A DNA stretch of 64,000 nt, from NCBI GenBank assembly GCA_029204225.1, contig CM055096.1:30636557-30700556 (forward strand), read 5' to 3'. The position numbers and the translations under genes were made by a program. Of the stretch, positions 1 to 10,194 are shown piece after piece; the first letter of the stretch is position 1; every line of letters starts with the position of its first letter. This DNA comes from Diphasiastrum complanatum. Lineage: Eukaryota > Streptophyta > Lycopodiopsida > Lycopodiales > Lycopodiaceae. Under the pieces are notes generated by a model. The model did not search any database and was not told where the DNA came from. It was given only the letters and a program-made list of their open reading frames with translations.

Positions 1-487
1 TGCCAATAAAGGCCTAAATAGCGTTTGTAGTATTTTTGGTGAATAGATAAGTGGATGAGGTCGAGTTTGGACCCATTATAATTGGCTAATAGGAAATGAC
101 CATTTAGGAAAAGTTTAGGGCAAGTCGACAAATGACATTTGAGTGGCTATAAATAGTAGTAACAACATGGAGAACATATCATTGTATTATCTTTTGATGT
201 GAAAAATTCATCTCTTATGATTCTATGTCCATCTCATGTGTATTTCTCTTGATATCTTGGTTTTGTATGTTTTTTATGATTGATCTTGCTTCCACACATG
301 TGAAGGATAGTAGGTTGCTGCTGTTGTACGGAAAGGGACAATACCTTACAGTATTTAAGTGTTAGATCAGAACTTTGTGCATTTCTAAGTTCTAGCATGC
401 ATAAAGTAGTGATTTCTATCTTCTAGCTATTTCTAGATGTGCAACCAAATTTGGCTAAGATCTTGTTGATCCATCAAGTATGTTTTG
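1..487. repeat. decayed LTR-like flank, target of element A
   Basis: No gene is visible. The stretch has LTR-like traits seen elsewhere in the window: a TATA-like word (ggctataaatag near 149), a CACACATGTGAA word near 291, and a tail ending close to the insertion point. After element A the sequence resumes at 3448 with ggatcggattttttcata, which resembles the ggatttttcaca that ends the LTR of element C. It may therefore be an old solo LTR split by A; this is an inference from short words, not an alignment. Confidence 0.35.
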
Positions 488-1159
488 TGTTAAATTAACA
501 CAAGCTAGTTTGCACAATTACCACTTGTAAATTAAATTGAGGCCATGTTGTGGGGTGTTACATGTGCCAAAAGCATATGATACCTTATTCTAAGTCAAAT
601 CATTAACCTAGCTTTGGAATGGTACCTTTGGGATATGTCCAAAGAGTGCATAGATAGGGTAGAGAAAAAGTAGGAGCTAAAAATAACATTTTTCTCATTG
701 TTTTTGGATCTCGAGGTATTGACCCTAAATAGGGTGGATCAAGTGGATCTTTAGGCTAGATGTTAGGCTTAGGTTACGATGAATACATAGAAGCCCTAAT
801 ATTCTCAGATCCGAGTTCTACATGTATAAAATATGTGATGGTATTTCCATCCAACTATGAGCAAAATCGAGATTTTCCTTCTTGACTACTTTAAGTCTAT
901 GATTTGATGGGTGAATGCTATTGGCATATTAATTTTTGTGATGATTGAATGAGTTTGGAGTTGCAGGTACAATACATAGTTAGTAACAGGCCATACTTTC
1001 ACACGTGTGAAGAGTTTTGGAACTAAGTTCAAGCCAAGATAAGCTAGGTGTCAATGCATTGATTAGTAATCTAGCTTCTAAATCTTGTTTGGATCTTAAG
1101 TAGGTGCTTTCTCCATCATTTCTAGGATCAAATGGATTTATTTTGCTGTATTTTTATCA
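488..1159 (+). repeat. 5' LTR of element A
   Basis: The 672-bp LTR starts TGTTAAATTAACAC and ends TTTTTATCA directly before the primer-binding site at 1160. It contains a TATA-like word (tataaaatatg near 828) and the perfect palindrome TTCACACGTGTGAA at 998-1011. It aligns by eye over its whole length with 2780-3447, with scattered substitutions and a few small indels, so the insertion is not very recent. Confidence 0.92.
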
Positions 1160-1298
1160 TGGTATCAGAGCCATTCCAAGAAATGAGCTTCACTTCATGC
1201 TAGAATCATAGATTTTGATGCAATTCAAGCATTGATTGCTATCTAGTCATAATCTATGAGTAGTACCTTCAATCCTTGATCAATTTGAGTGAAGACGA

Positions 1299-2713
1299 AT
1301 GGAGAATGGCACATGGATCCTTGTTGATAGACCTCTTAAGAATGTGATTCGATGTAAATGGGTTTTTAAGCTAGAACTCAATATGGATGGAAGTGTAAGC
1401 AAACACAAGGCAATGTTAGTTGCCAAGGGATATGCTCAAGCAAAGGGCATAGATTTTGAAGAAACTTTTGCACCCATGGCCAAGATGGTCACAATAACGT
1501 TACTTCTTGCACTTGCTACACATTTTGGTTGGATGCTCTTTCAAATGGATGTTTCTAATGCATTCTTAAATGGTTATTTGGAAGAAGACATCTTCATGGA
1601 GCAGCCCCAAGGCTTCATCAAGCTCGGGATGGAAGGTAAAGTATGTCATCTTCAAAGGAGCTTATATGGTTTGAAGCAAGCATCAAGGTCTTGGAATTCA
1701 AGACTTCATGATTTCTTAGTTTCTATTGGATTCACTCAAAGTGAATATGATCCAACTTTGTACATAATGTATGATGTAAATGACATTGTACTTTTATTTA
1801 TTTATGTAGATGACATCATCCTTAGTGGTGATAACATTGATGGTATTGAGAAAACCAAGAAAAATCTATCACTAGAATTTAAGATGGTAGATCTTGGTCA
1901 GCTCCACTTTATATTGGGCATAGAAGTACTTAGAGGTTCAGATTTCATCTTCATTAGTCAAACTAAGTATGCTCAAAGTTTTCTCAATAGATTCAAGATG
2001 CAAGATTGCAAGCATGTAGAAACACCAATGGAGCAAGATGTAAAAGTGCTCACTAAAAGTGATGAAGCATCCATTTTGGACATCACTCTTTATAGTCAAA
2101 TTATAGGCTCCTTAATGTAGATCACCATAACTAGGCCTGATCTATGCTTTAGTGTTGTAGGCTAAGTCAATATATGCAAGATCCATTAGTGATACATTGG
2201 AAAAATGCTAAAAGGATCTTGCGATACATCTCAGGTACTCTAGATCATGGAATTCTCTATAGAGGAGATGTCATTGATTTGCATGCCTTTAGTGACTTGG
2301 ATTTTGCAGGTGACAAAAGGGATAGAAAGTCCACAAGTGCCTATGCAATATTCATTGGTGGAGGAGTAGTTTCTTGGTTGTCAAAGAAACAAGAAACCAT
2401 CTCACTTTCTTCAACCGAAGCCAAGTATAAAGCTCTTACCACTACAACAAAGGAGCTATTATGGATCAAAAGGCTACTTATGGAGCTGAAAGTCATGAGT
2501 CTAGATGCTGTTCCAACTCTCTACAATGACAACATTTCAGCCCAACACCTTGCAACCAATCCAATCTTCCATGCAAGGTCAAAACATATTGAGATCTCTC
2601 ATCATTCTGTGAGAGAGAAGGTGCAATTAAAGGAGATATCTTTGGAGCATGTGGCAAGTAGTGAATATATTGCTGATATCCTCACTAAACCACTTCAAGA
2701 GCTACATTTGTGA
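1299..2713 (+). pseudogene. copia reverse transcriptase / RNase H, broken
   Basis: Two adjacent frames encode the RVT_2 reverse transcriptase and the copia RNase H. The first (1299-2120) opens with ENGTWILVDRP, the usual start of the domain, and carries QMDVSNAFLNG, SLYGLKQASRSW and the catalytic IYVDDIIL. It stops at a TAG (2118-2120) where relatives have Trp after GSLM; a one-base frameshift follows before 2174. The second frame (2174-2713) has DLDFAGDKRDRKSTSAY, LSSTEAKYKAL, SKHIEISHH and the terminal ADILTKPL. The ATG at 1299 is fortuitous, because the upstream gag-protease-integrase has been deleted. Not functional as it stands. Confidence 0.9.
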
Positions 2714-2779
2714 AGTTATGATCAGCCCTAGGATTCATAAGCAAGTCTATGTTATCTTCAAACTAGTTGTGAGGAGGAG

Positions 2780-3447
2780 TGTTAAATATACACAAGCTAT
2801 AGCTAGTTTGCACAATTACCACTTGTAAATGAATTTGAGGCCATGTTGTGGGATGTCACACGTGCCAAAATTATAGGATACCTTATTCTAAGTCAAATAA
2901 TTAACCTAGCTTTGGAATGGTACCTTTGGGATATGTCCAAAGAGTGCATAGATAGGGTAGAGAAAAAGTAAGAGCTGAAAATAGCATTTTTCTCATTGGT
3001 TTTGGATCTTGAGGTATTGACCCTAAATAGGGTGGATCAAGTGGATCTTAAGATTAGATGTTAGGGTTAGGTTATGATGATTACATAGAAGCCCTAATAT
3101 GCTCAGCTGATATGTGATGAGATTTCCATTCAATTATGAGCAAAATCGAGATTTTCCTTCTTGACTAGTTTGAGTCTATGATTTGATTGATGAATGCTAT
3201 TGGCATATGATTTTTTGTGATGATTGAATGAGTTTGGAGTTGTAGGTACAGTACATAGGCAGCAGCAGGCCGCTGTATTTTCACACATGTGAAGAGTTTT
3301 GGAGCTAATACATGGAGTTCAAGCCAAGATAAGCTAGGAATCAATGCATTGATTAGTAATCTAGCCTAGGTCTTGTTTGGATCTTAAGTAGGTGCTTTCT
3401 CCGTCATTTCTAGGATCAAATGGGTTTATTTTGCCGCATTTTTATCA
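2780..3447 (+). repeat. 3' LTR of element A
   Basis: The 668-bp LTR starts TGTTAAATATACAC right after the polypurine tract and ends TTTTTATCA. In place of the perfect palindrome of the 5' LTR it has TTCACACATGTGAA (3280-3293), the product expected if the central CpG decayed on one strand. Confidence 0.92.
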
Positions 3448-4029
3448 TTTTGGATCGGATTTTTTCATAGGAACTACATACATATATCTACTGTAGCAAT
3501 CTTAGACCATTACTTGAGGCCTAGGTCATCATCCCAGATGTGGGGAGGTAGCCTCTCTCAATGTGACTACGAGAGTAATTCGATTGGGGGTTTGGGGCAA
3601 AGCTCGCAAGCCAAATTTATACTCCTATTTTACTACAATATATTTAATACTTTAGGGTTCAGGATTTATGAGCCATACAATCAATTTGATTGTATTTAGT
3701 CACATCAAAGTAGAGAAGAACATGGTGTGGATCTTAGTTTTTCTAGCTTACCAGTTTGTAGTACCAAATTGCTATAAGCAGGTTATTACTTTGTTAATCT
3801 AGGAACATCATGTTGTTTGTCGTTGAGTTTTCTTCCAAAAGTATTTCCCAGGATAAATCATTGTGCTCATGTGAATGTCTCTATCTATGTATGATTTTTT
3901 GCACTTAGTCTATATATATTTAATCTAGTATTGCTTCTCTATATAATTCTCGGTTTTGTGGTAGACCATTTGCTAAGTGGAAACACTAGATAGTGAATCT
4001 TGTGTGCAAAGAATATAGGAGTTATTTGC

Positions 4030-4110
4030 CATGTTAGGAGCAAACACATTAAAATTTCCCATCAATTCATTAGGAAAAAAGCTATGCTAAAGTGGCATGT
4101 TTTTTCAAGA
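4030..4110 (+). pseudogene. scrap of copia RNase H C-terminus
   Basis: Read from 4036, the frame gives RSKHIKISHQFIRKKAMLKW, which matches the conserved SKHIEISHHF(V/I)REK segment of copia RNase H seen intact in element A. About 25 codons are recognisable. No other part of the element is seen nearby, so this is an old fragment. The rest of 3448-4600 shows no gene. Confidence 0.6.
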
Positions 4111-4623
4111 GAATAGTTGATAGTATTTTGTACCAAGTTAGGACCTTCTTGAAAAACATAGGTTATCCCTTGAGGTCAAAAAGAGATTAATGTCTGATGG
4201 TGTTGCCAAGTTGCGGATGTATTACAAGAATGTAAAAAATAAGATAAATGCCAACTTTGGTGATTTAGGCCAAATATGGAGGAATTCATGCTTTGGCCAC
4301 TCCCACAAGTGTGGATAAGGCTCTAGAAGAGTCCCAAAGCCATGGAGTAGTGCCCATCAACTAGAGGTATCCGGTTGCCAGAGATTGAGAGTCTCTCAGA
4401 GGGTAGGGAGGAGCACCCTCTCCCAAGCAAAAAAACAGAGATTTTGGCAACAACAAATCTGCTGCAGGTCACCAACAGGTTAGTATGGTGTGCAGCTCCT
4501 CTAAAATCATGGTGCACACTACGCACAGAATCCCCGTGAAGGGTGTGCCCCTGTTTGTGAGAAATTTGTGCTGTCTTGTAGATTACGTGAGGGGGAAGCC
4601 CGAGGGCAGGCCCCGACCAGCAA

Positions 4624-4650
4624 GGAAGGCCCGAGGACTTCGGGCCTTCC
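4624..4650. repeat. perfect GC-rich inverted repeat (hairpin)
   Basis: Arms GGAAGGCCCGA (4624-4634) and TCGGGCCTTCC (4640-4650) are exact reverse complements around a 5-base loop. The local base composition is much richer in GC than the flanks. It lies about 740 bp upstream of the RPS2 start; no function can be assigned. Confidence 0.75.
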
Positions 4651-4826
4651 CCTGCGTAATGCCATGGTGCGAAGGTTTTTTTTTTTTGGGTTGTACGTAT
4701 GGTACAGCCACGGCCGTACGTGTGGACAATTTTTTTTTTTTTTTTTCGATTTTTTGGGGCAAATATTTTTACATTTGTGGTGGAATGTGAATGTGGATAG
4801 CCAATGACGGGCTGTCACATAGCACA

Positions 4827-4930
4827 TGCACATTCCACCGGAGAGAGGAGAGAGAACGTGCATTCCGCTAGAGAGAGGAGAAAGAACGTGCATTTCACCG
4901 GAGAGAGGAGAGAGAACGTGCATTCATAGA
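4827..4930. repeat. 30-bp minisatellite
   Basis: About three and a third copies of a 30-bp purine-rich unit (cgtgcattccaccggagaga plus ggagagagaa) run head to tail; clear copy starts are at 4857, 4887 and 4917. Apparent reading frames with repeated HVLSPLSGG on the minus strand are translations of this repeat, not genes. Confidence 0.85.
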
Positions 4931-5202
4931 GAGCGAATGACAGATTCCTAGGAGAGAGAAAATTGGATGAACATTATGCTCCTTAAGGTGATCCCAAAAT
5001 ACAAAGGACACCTGAGCACAAGGCATTACATCTACCTGAAGAGTCAGTGACTTGCTCCTCCGAGTCACACTTGAAACCTGTAACCTGTATTCCTCTTGTT
5101 GTTTAGCTCCTAAAAGGCATTTTTTCATAGGCCCTTCTTTGAGAAGGAAAGACTCTCCAAGCTTCCGAATATTTTGACCAGACGAACTAAAGGGCTTCTT
5201 CC

Positions 5203-5214
5203 GGCCCATGGGCC
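5203..5214. promoter_or_regulatory. site II-type palindrome GGCCCATGGGCC
   Basis: The 12-bp palindrome contains TGGGCC in both orientations. TGGGCY (site II) elements are established TCP-bound promoter motifs of plant ribosomal protein genes. The site lies about 180 bp upstream of the RPS2 start codon, a fitting position. Promoter use is inferred. Confidence 0.55.
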
Positions 5215-5253
5215 CTGCTCTAAACTCTAAACACATAATTGATCACAGTGACT

Positions 5254-5270
5254 AAAGCCCTAGCCCTAGC
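5254..5270 (+). promoter_or_regulatory. telo-box-like element
   Basis: The sequence aaagccctagccctagc resembles the plant telo-box (AAACCCTAA), which commonly accompanies site II motifs in promoters or 5' leaders of ribosomal protein genes. It lies about 120 bp before the RPS2 ATG and probably near the transcription start. Confidence 0.5.
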
Positions 5271-5390
5271 AATAACGCATCCTTGCTCGTGTTCTTCTGC
5301 ATTCTTCTCGGCGCCCCTGCCTTTCTACCTTTGATTGATCGATCGATCGTTTCATCCATCCGTCGTTGCGAGAGACTGCTTGTCGAGGCT

Positions 5391-6588
5391 ATGGCGGAGA
5401 GGGGAGGAGAGAGGGGGGGCTTCGGAAGAGGCTTTGGACGTGGCCGCGGCGGAGATAGAGGGCGAGGTGATCGTCGCGGAGGCCGTAGAGGCCCAAGGAG
5501 AGAAGAAGAAGAGAAATGGGTGCCGGTGACGAAGCTGGGCCGGCTTGTGAAGGATGGAAAGATCAGATCCCTGGAGCAGATCTATCTCTTCTCTCTTCCC
5601 ATCAAAGAACACCAGATCGTGGAGTTTTTCCTGGGCCCCGCTCTCAAAGATGAGGTTATGAAGATCATGCCTGTGCAGAAACAGACCCGGGCTGGACAGC
5701 GAACACGCTTTAAAGCTTTTGTTGTGGTTGGAGATAACAATGGTCATGTTGGGCTTGGTGTAAAGTGTAGCAAGGAGGTAGCAACAGCCATTCGTGGTGG
5801 CATTATTCTTGCGAAGCTTTCTGTCATACCTGTAAGAAGGGGCTATTGGGGTAATAAGATCGGAAAGCCTCACACTGTTCCATGCAAGGTTACTGGAAAG
5901 TGTGGTTCTGTGACTGTGAGGCTTGTCCCTGCCCCTCGTGGATCGGGAATTGTGGCTGCTCGAGTGCCCAAAAAGGTTTTGCAATTTGCAGGCATCGAGG
6001 ACGTATTCACATCTTCACGTGGCTCAACTAAAACCTTGGGAAACTTTGTGAAGGTTTCTGAACGAAGTTTTTCATCCCTTTGCTGCATTTTATCAAATAT
6101 GGTTTTCTTTTGATGGTTCTTTTTCTTCTCATATGCCTTTGTACGGTATGCGCATTGTATTTAGGAAATTTTTTCTTCTGGTTGCTGCTCTACTTTATTT
6201 TGCGGTGCTAAGCATTACTCTGTCAGAACCATAGAATGCTCTACTTGAAGCATTTCAACAAAAATAGTGCCTTTGAGAAATCTGAAAACAAGTTAGAGCT
6301 GTCTTTCTTCATGCATGTTCTTCGTTTGCACCGATTTCTGAGTTCCAATATTACAGTTGTCCCGTCATCTTTTTATAAAAATTCCCACGTAATTGTTTCT
6401 CAATTACTCTGCAGGCAACTTTTGAATGCTTGTTGAAGACATACGGTTTCTTAACTCCAGATTTATGGCGAGAGACACGCTTTTTGAAGTCACCTTTTCA
6501 AGAATTCACTGATGTTCTTGCCAAACCTACTAAGATCAGTGTGCTTGAAGATGTGGAGAAGACACAGTTTATTGAGAACGCTTTCTAA
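5391..6588 (+). CDS. RPS2: 40S ribosomal protein S2 (uS5), two exons
   Basis: This gene encodes uS5 of the small cytosolic ribosomal subunit. Exon 1 (5391-6053, 221 codons) begins [10 protein letters not shown] and has the Arg/Gly-rich N-terminal tail typical of eukaryotic S2, followed by the S5 N-terminal domain ([53 protein letters not shown]) and the C-terminal domain ([34 protein letters not shown]). A 361-bp GT-AG intron (6054-6414) follows GNFVK. Exon 2 (6415-6588) encodes [15 protein letters not shown] and ends in TAA, giving 278 residues, the normal size for the family. The ATG at 5391 is chosen because the in-frame upstream extension has no family-like sequence. No disabling mutation is seen, so it is probably active. 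Confidence 0.95.
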
Positions 6589-7160
6589 TATGTTAGTGAA
6601 TTTTTTGAAGGATTACAGTTTTGTATCTGGCAGGAGAGGGTCATCTCCGTCCATCATAGAGAGCAGAGACTTCCTACATTACTTGTAGAAGTCCTTATAT
6701 ATTAGAGATGTATTAGAATCGCATGTAGAAATCTTTAATACATAGTCATGAAGGTTGGATTCTGAAAGGAGCTGCAGTGAAGTTCCTTAAGAGGGCAGTT
6801 TTGAATTTGCAGACCGTATCAAAGCTTACATGTCATTGCACCTTGGGACAAAGCTCTGCTTGTGTGTTTCTTGCTGTCTATTACTCTTCACTTTATCTTC
6901 TTCAAGTCTTTTGTGATTTTAATCGCATCCTCTTCTTCTTAATGGGCACTTGAAATGTTTTTTTTTTTCATAAGCGCTTTCAAACTTTTTGTTGATTATA
7001 TTTGCACAATCAGTATTAATGCACATGTTTTTAGATTTTGAGACTCTTTTTTCAATGGATGCTGATATGAGTTCTTTGATTGTTTTGGATGAAGTTCTTG
7101 CATAAGACTCGGCCTTTTCTTGTACTTTCACAAAATTGGGGTCGCAGACGGTTGCCATAT
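6589..7160. other. 3' flank of RPS2, no gene seen
   Basis: This AT-rich stretch presumably holds the RPS2 3' UTR and polyadenylation region. The short minus-strand frame at 6919-7158 has no recognisable domain. Confidence 0.5.
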
Positions 7161-7164
7161 ATAT

Positions 7165-7760
7165 TTCCTAATGCATGTACTGAGATCGGGTAGAAAGCGC
7201 AATTATGGCTTGCTCTCGGGTAGAGAGAGAATACAATATCAAGTTCTCGATTAGAGAGAGAATGTAGAAAATAATCTAATTGTTGGAAATCACAATCTCC
7301 AAATCTCTCATCAAGAAACTAAGTGTGGACTCAATCTCTCTCTCACTAGCACGAGATCCATGAAGAGTGGCAATGGAGCTCAATGATTGGACCTCTCTAA
7401 ATTCACCTCTTACTTTGATTGGACCACTTACATGCCACCTCTTACATTGATTGGACCATTTTTGTGCATCTAACATTATGATTGTTCCAAGTTAACAAAT
7501 AAAATCAAGAGGTGCAATGTCACTAGTCCTCTACCATCAAGCCAAGTGTAAGAAACCTATTACGAGCTAATCCAAGTTTAAATTTGGCCTAATCACTTAA
7601 TCACAAGTGTAAAATGAGTGGTTTTGATAGAGGATTTCCAAACTTCAAGATAGATGACTTTTACAATTTTCACATGAGCGTACTAAATGTAATGCCAAAG
7701 AGCTTTCTTGAAGGTGTTTGTGGTTCATGTGCCTAAAATCACATGAGAGCTTTGATCATG
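7165..7760 (-). repeat. minus-strand LTR remnant (tctctctctaccc family)
   Basis: Read on the minus strand, this stretch has repeated ggtccaatca words, a block of tctctctctacccgag words and a gagatttggagatt segment, in the same order as the LTR at 15599-16232. It is therefore a diverged LTR copy of that family in reverse orientation. Ends and target duplication are not identifiable. Confidence 0.55.
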
Positions 7761-9448
7761 TTTTAAAATAGGCCCTATCTTGTGAACGATCAATAATGAT
7801 GAATAATGATATCTTACTTTGCTTAATTTGGTATAGTTTTGGTACATTTTATCCACCTTTCCATTTTTGCTTAGTTTCTTTTATTTCTTACATTTTCATG
7901 TTTATTTGATATTCTTGAATGGATTAGATGTCTGAACGCTAAGATTGGCAAATAAAATATTTGGTATCAGAGCATTAGATCCCTTTCCTATCAGATTTGG
8001 TGATTTTTTAAAAGTATGGTGGAGTTTTCTTCACTAGTTTTCTTGTTTTATAATTTTCAGAATGTTTTGATTCACTATTTTACCTATCAATGTTCATTTT
8101 TTCTATGATTTCTTATTTTAGATCAATAGCTCTTCTTCTTAGCTTTTTGAAGGTATTGAGTTTTTTTTGATTTGGAGCTATAATGATCAAATTATGATCA
8201 TTTTAGTGATTTTGCTCCAATTTTAGTTAGCTATATTATTAATATTTATATATTTCAAACGTTTTTATTTTATTTATATCTAAGAAAAACTACGTTATGT
8301 AAAAGTCTGATATCAAGGTTTCTATTGGTCCACATGGCTATGAAAATGAGAAAAAAAATAAAAAGGTATTTTTTTCAGAGGCCTTCGTCGGTCTCTAAGT
8401 TTCTCAAATGCACGTTTTCAAAGGTGTAATGATGCTGTCCTAAGGTTGTCATGAAGTTTGGTTAGGATTAGACACCATTAGAGATCTTAGAAAGTAAAAA
8501 AACAATGTATTTTTAGGGACTTTTGTGCACGAATAGCTCTCATATGGTGGTTTGAATGTATTGGATTTTGTTACAAGATGAAAGATATGATGGACTTCCT
8601 CTGATTTGAGCTATCATGCATCCAATTTGGCTGTGTGAGACTTAGCACCATTATGTTGAAGTTTTGCTTTTTGAAAGAGTTCAAAAATGCATTTTTTGCA
8701 TGATCTAAGCTTATGATTGCTTGCTAGACCTGATAGAAGTCTCTATGCCTCTCTAATAAACCTTAAAAGAGTGCTTGTAACCTCTGATTGGATGCTCTAT
8801 GGGCTTGATGATATCACCTTGTAGAAGTGCACCCTCCTACCTGAATATGGATCAGTTACAGCTCACATGTGTGAGGCCTACGTGGAAGGGTGACATGACA
8901 AGTGCCTTGTAGACCTACTCTCCCTCCGTACTATGCTTTATAGCGACCAATTTGGTGTCTTGTAGAGAAAGTTATGGCTATCAGAAGTTTGATAATTTTT
9001 GAACTAAAATTTAAAATTTTTCTGTAATGTTCTGATGCATGCATGCATGTAACTCAGTTTAGTGCTTTTCTGTTGTTGATAATGTATGGATGGACCTACA
9101 TGCATGTTTGGATACATGGTACATGCAATCTCAATAGATTGATAAGAGAAATTTCATGCATGATGTTATTTTTAGCAAATCTAGTTCAAAAAGCTGATCT
9201 CCTAGTTTCTAGGCAATTTATGTTAAAATGAGAGAAATAGCACTCATTAATGAGGGCTGATTTCACATGTGTGAGCTCTCTGTCCGTGCAGAGCTCCGCT
9301 GGATCAGATCAGCCTTGATTTGATCCACTTATGATCTACAGATAGCTTGTCTTTCAGCGAGTTTGAATCCCTCTCCCAAATCCGAGTTCCTACAAGCAAA
9401 AAACACTGATGATCTGATGTATACACTCTCACTTCTTCAAAGCATGAA
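7761..9448. other. retroelement leader-like sequence between opposed primer-binding sites
   Basis: No open frame of note. A plus-strand tTGGTATCAGAGCatt word lies at 7962-7974 and a minus-strand equivalent at 9449-9460, so the 1.5 kb between looks like untranslated leader from copia elements, partly in minus orientation. It contains two CACATGTGTGA words (near 8865 and 9263) like those in other leaders. A segment at 8289-8345 shares words with the TIR element at 29522-29897 (acgtta-gtaaa, then attggtcca). Confidence 0.4.
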
Positions 9449-9460
9449 GCTCTGATACTA

Positions 9461-10189
9461 TGTGAAGTTTTTAGCACGTGTGAACTTCACCGCACACCCT
9501 ACAGGATCTTACTGAGGTGTTGTGATTGCACAAGATTGATCAAAGAACAGTATACTTGAAAAATCTAAGGCAAAAGCACAATGGCATACATCTGATGAAA
9601 AAATCTAACTCCTCATTATGAGAAATGAATGTTAGAAATAATTCTAAGTGTTCAGTATGGGAAAAAGAGCCTGCTCTCAGGTAGAGAGAGAAAATCAAGC
9701 ATAGAAAACTCGGGTAGAAAGAGAATGAGTCCAAAACACAAAAATCTCAATATTCACAATATGGCAAAACATGCCTAGCTTTCCCTACATGAGAGAGACT
9801 CGAATTTTTATAGTGGAGTTGCATGGAAAGTCCACTTAACTGAACTAATTCACCTATCAGAGATCCACATGTGTAACTGCATGCATGGATGTTGCATGTA
9901 CTGCATGTGAACTCATAAAACTGCCTAGGCATGTGTAGATTACATAAATTACTTTGCATGTTGCATGCACTGATTGGAGTGGCTTGCATGCATACAATAT
10001 GACTTTGCATGTTATCTAAACTACTGCATGTCATCAAAATTGAACCTATCTAACTCAAATCTGAGCTACACTAGAAGGATATGTGCTCAATTCACACTCC
10101 TTTTATGTACAACATGAAATTTAGTGAAAATCACCATGGACATGGTTCCAAACTCGAGATAGGAAGATAATATTTTAATAATCTTCACA
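9461..10189 (-). repeat. copia LTR, minus strand
   Basis: On the minus strand this 729-bp LTR starts TGTGAAGATTATTAAAATATT and ends AAAAACTTCACA, followed directly by the primer-binding site (reverse complement gctctgatacta at 9449-9460, one mismatch from the usual form). Internal words such as gaattgagcacatatcc recur in the LTR of element C, so the families are related. Copia B coding sequence starts immediately beyond 10189, so this LTR belongs to an element that truncated or inserted into B. Confidence 0.75.
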
Positions 10190-10194
10190 TATTG

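Larger units (their letters stand above)
488..3447 (+). mobile_element. Ty1/copia element A, internally deleted, TSD TTTTG
   Basis: A 2960-bp copia derivative bounded by two LTRs and flanked by an exact 5-bp target duplication TTTTG (483-487 and 3448-3452). The primer-binding site TGGTATCAGAGCC begins at 1160, and a polypurine tract gaggaggag (2771-2779) abuts the 3' LTR. Between them only a short leader, the reverse transcriptase and RNase H remain; gag, protease and integrase are missing, so the leader runs straight into the start of the RT domain at about 1299. The intact target duplication shows that the outer ends integrated normally; the deletion arose before or after that. It would need proteins supplied by other elements. 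Confidence 0.93.

Noticed and set aside
4519-4923. Minus-strand frame with repeated HVLSPLSGG
   Set aside because: It is a translation of the 30-bp minisatellite.
5283-5390. In-frame upstream start for RPS2
   Set aside because: The 36 added codons have no family similarity and lie in the likely 5' leader, whereas [10 protein letters not shown] at 5391 matches the usual N-terminus.
5352-5984. 210-codon minus-strand frame over RPS2
   Set aside because: It is the antisense shadow of a strongly conserved coding exon and has no domain of its own.
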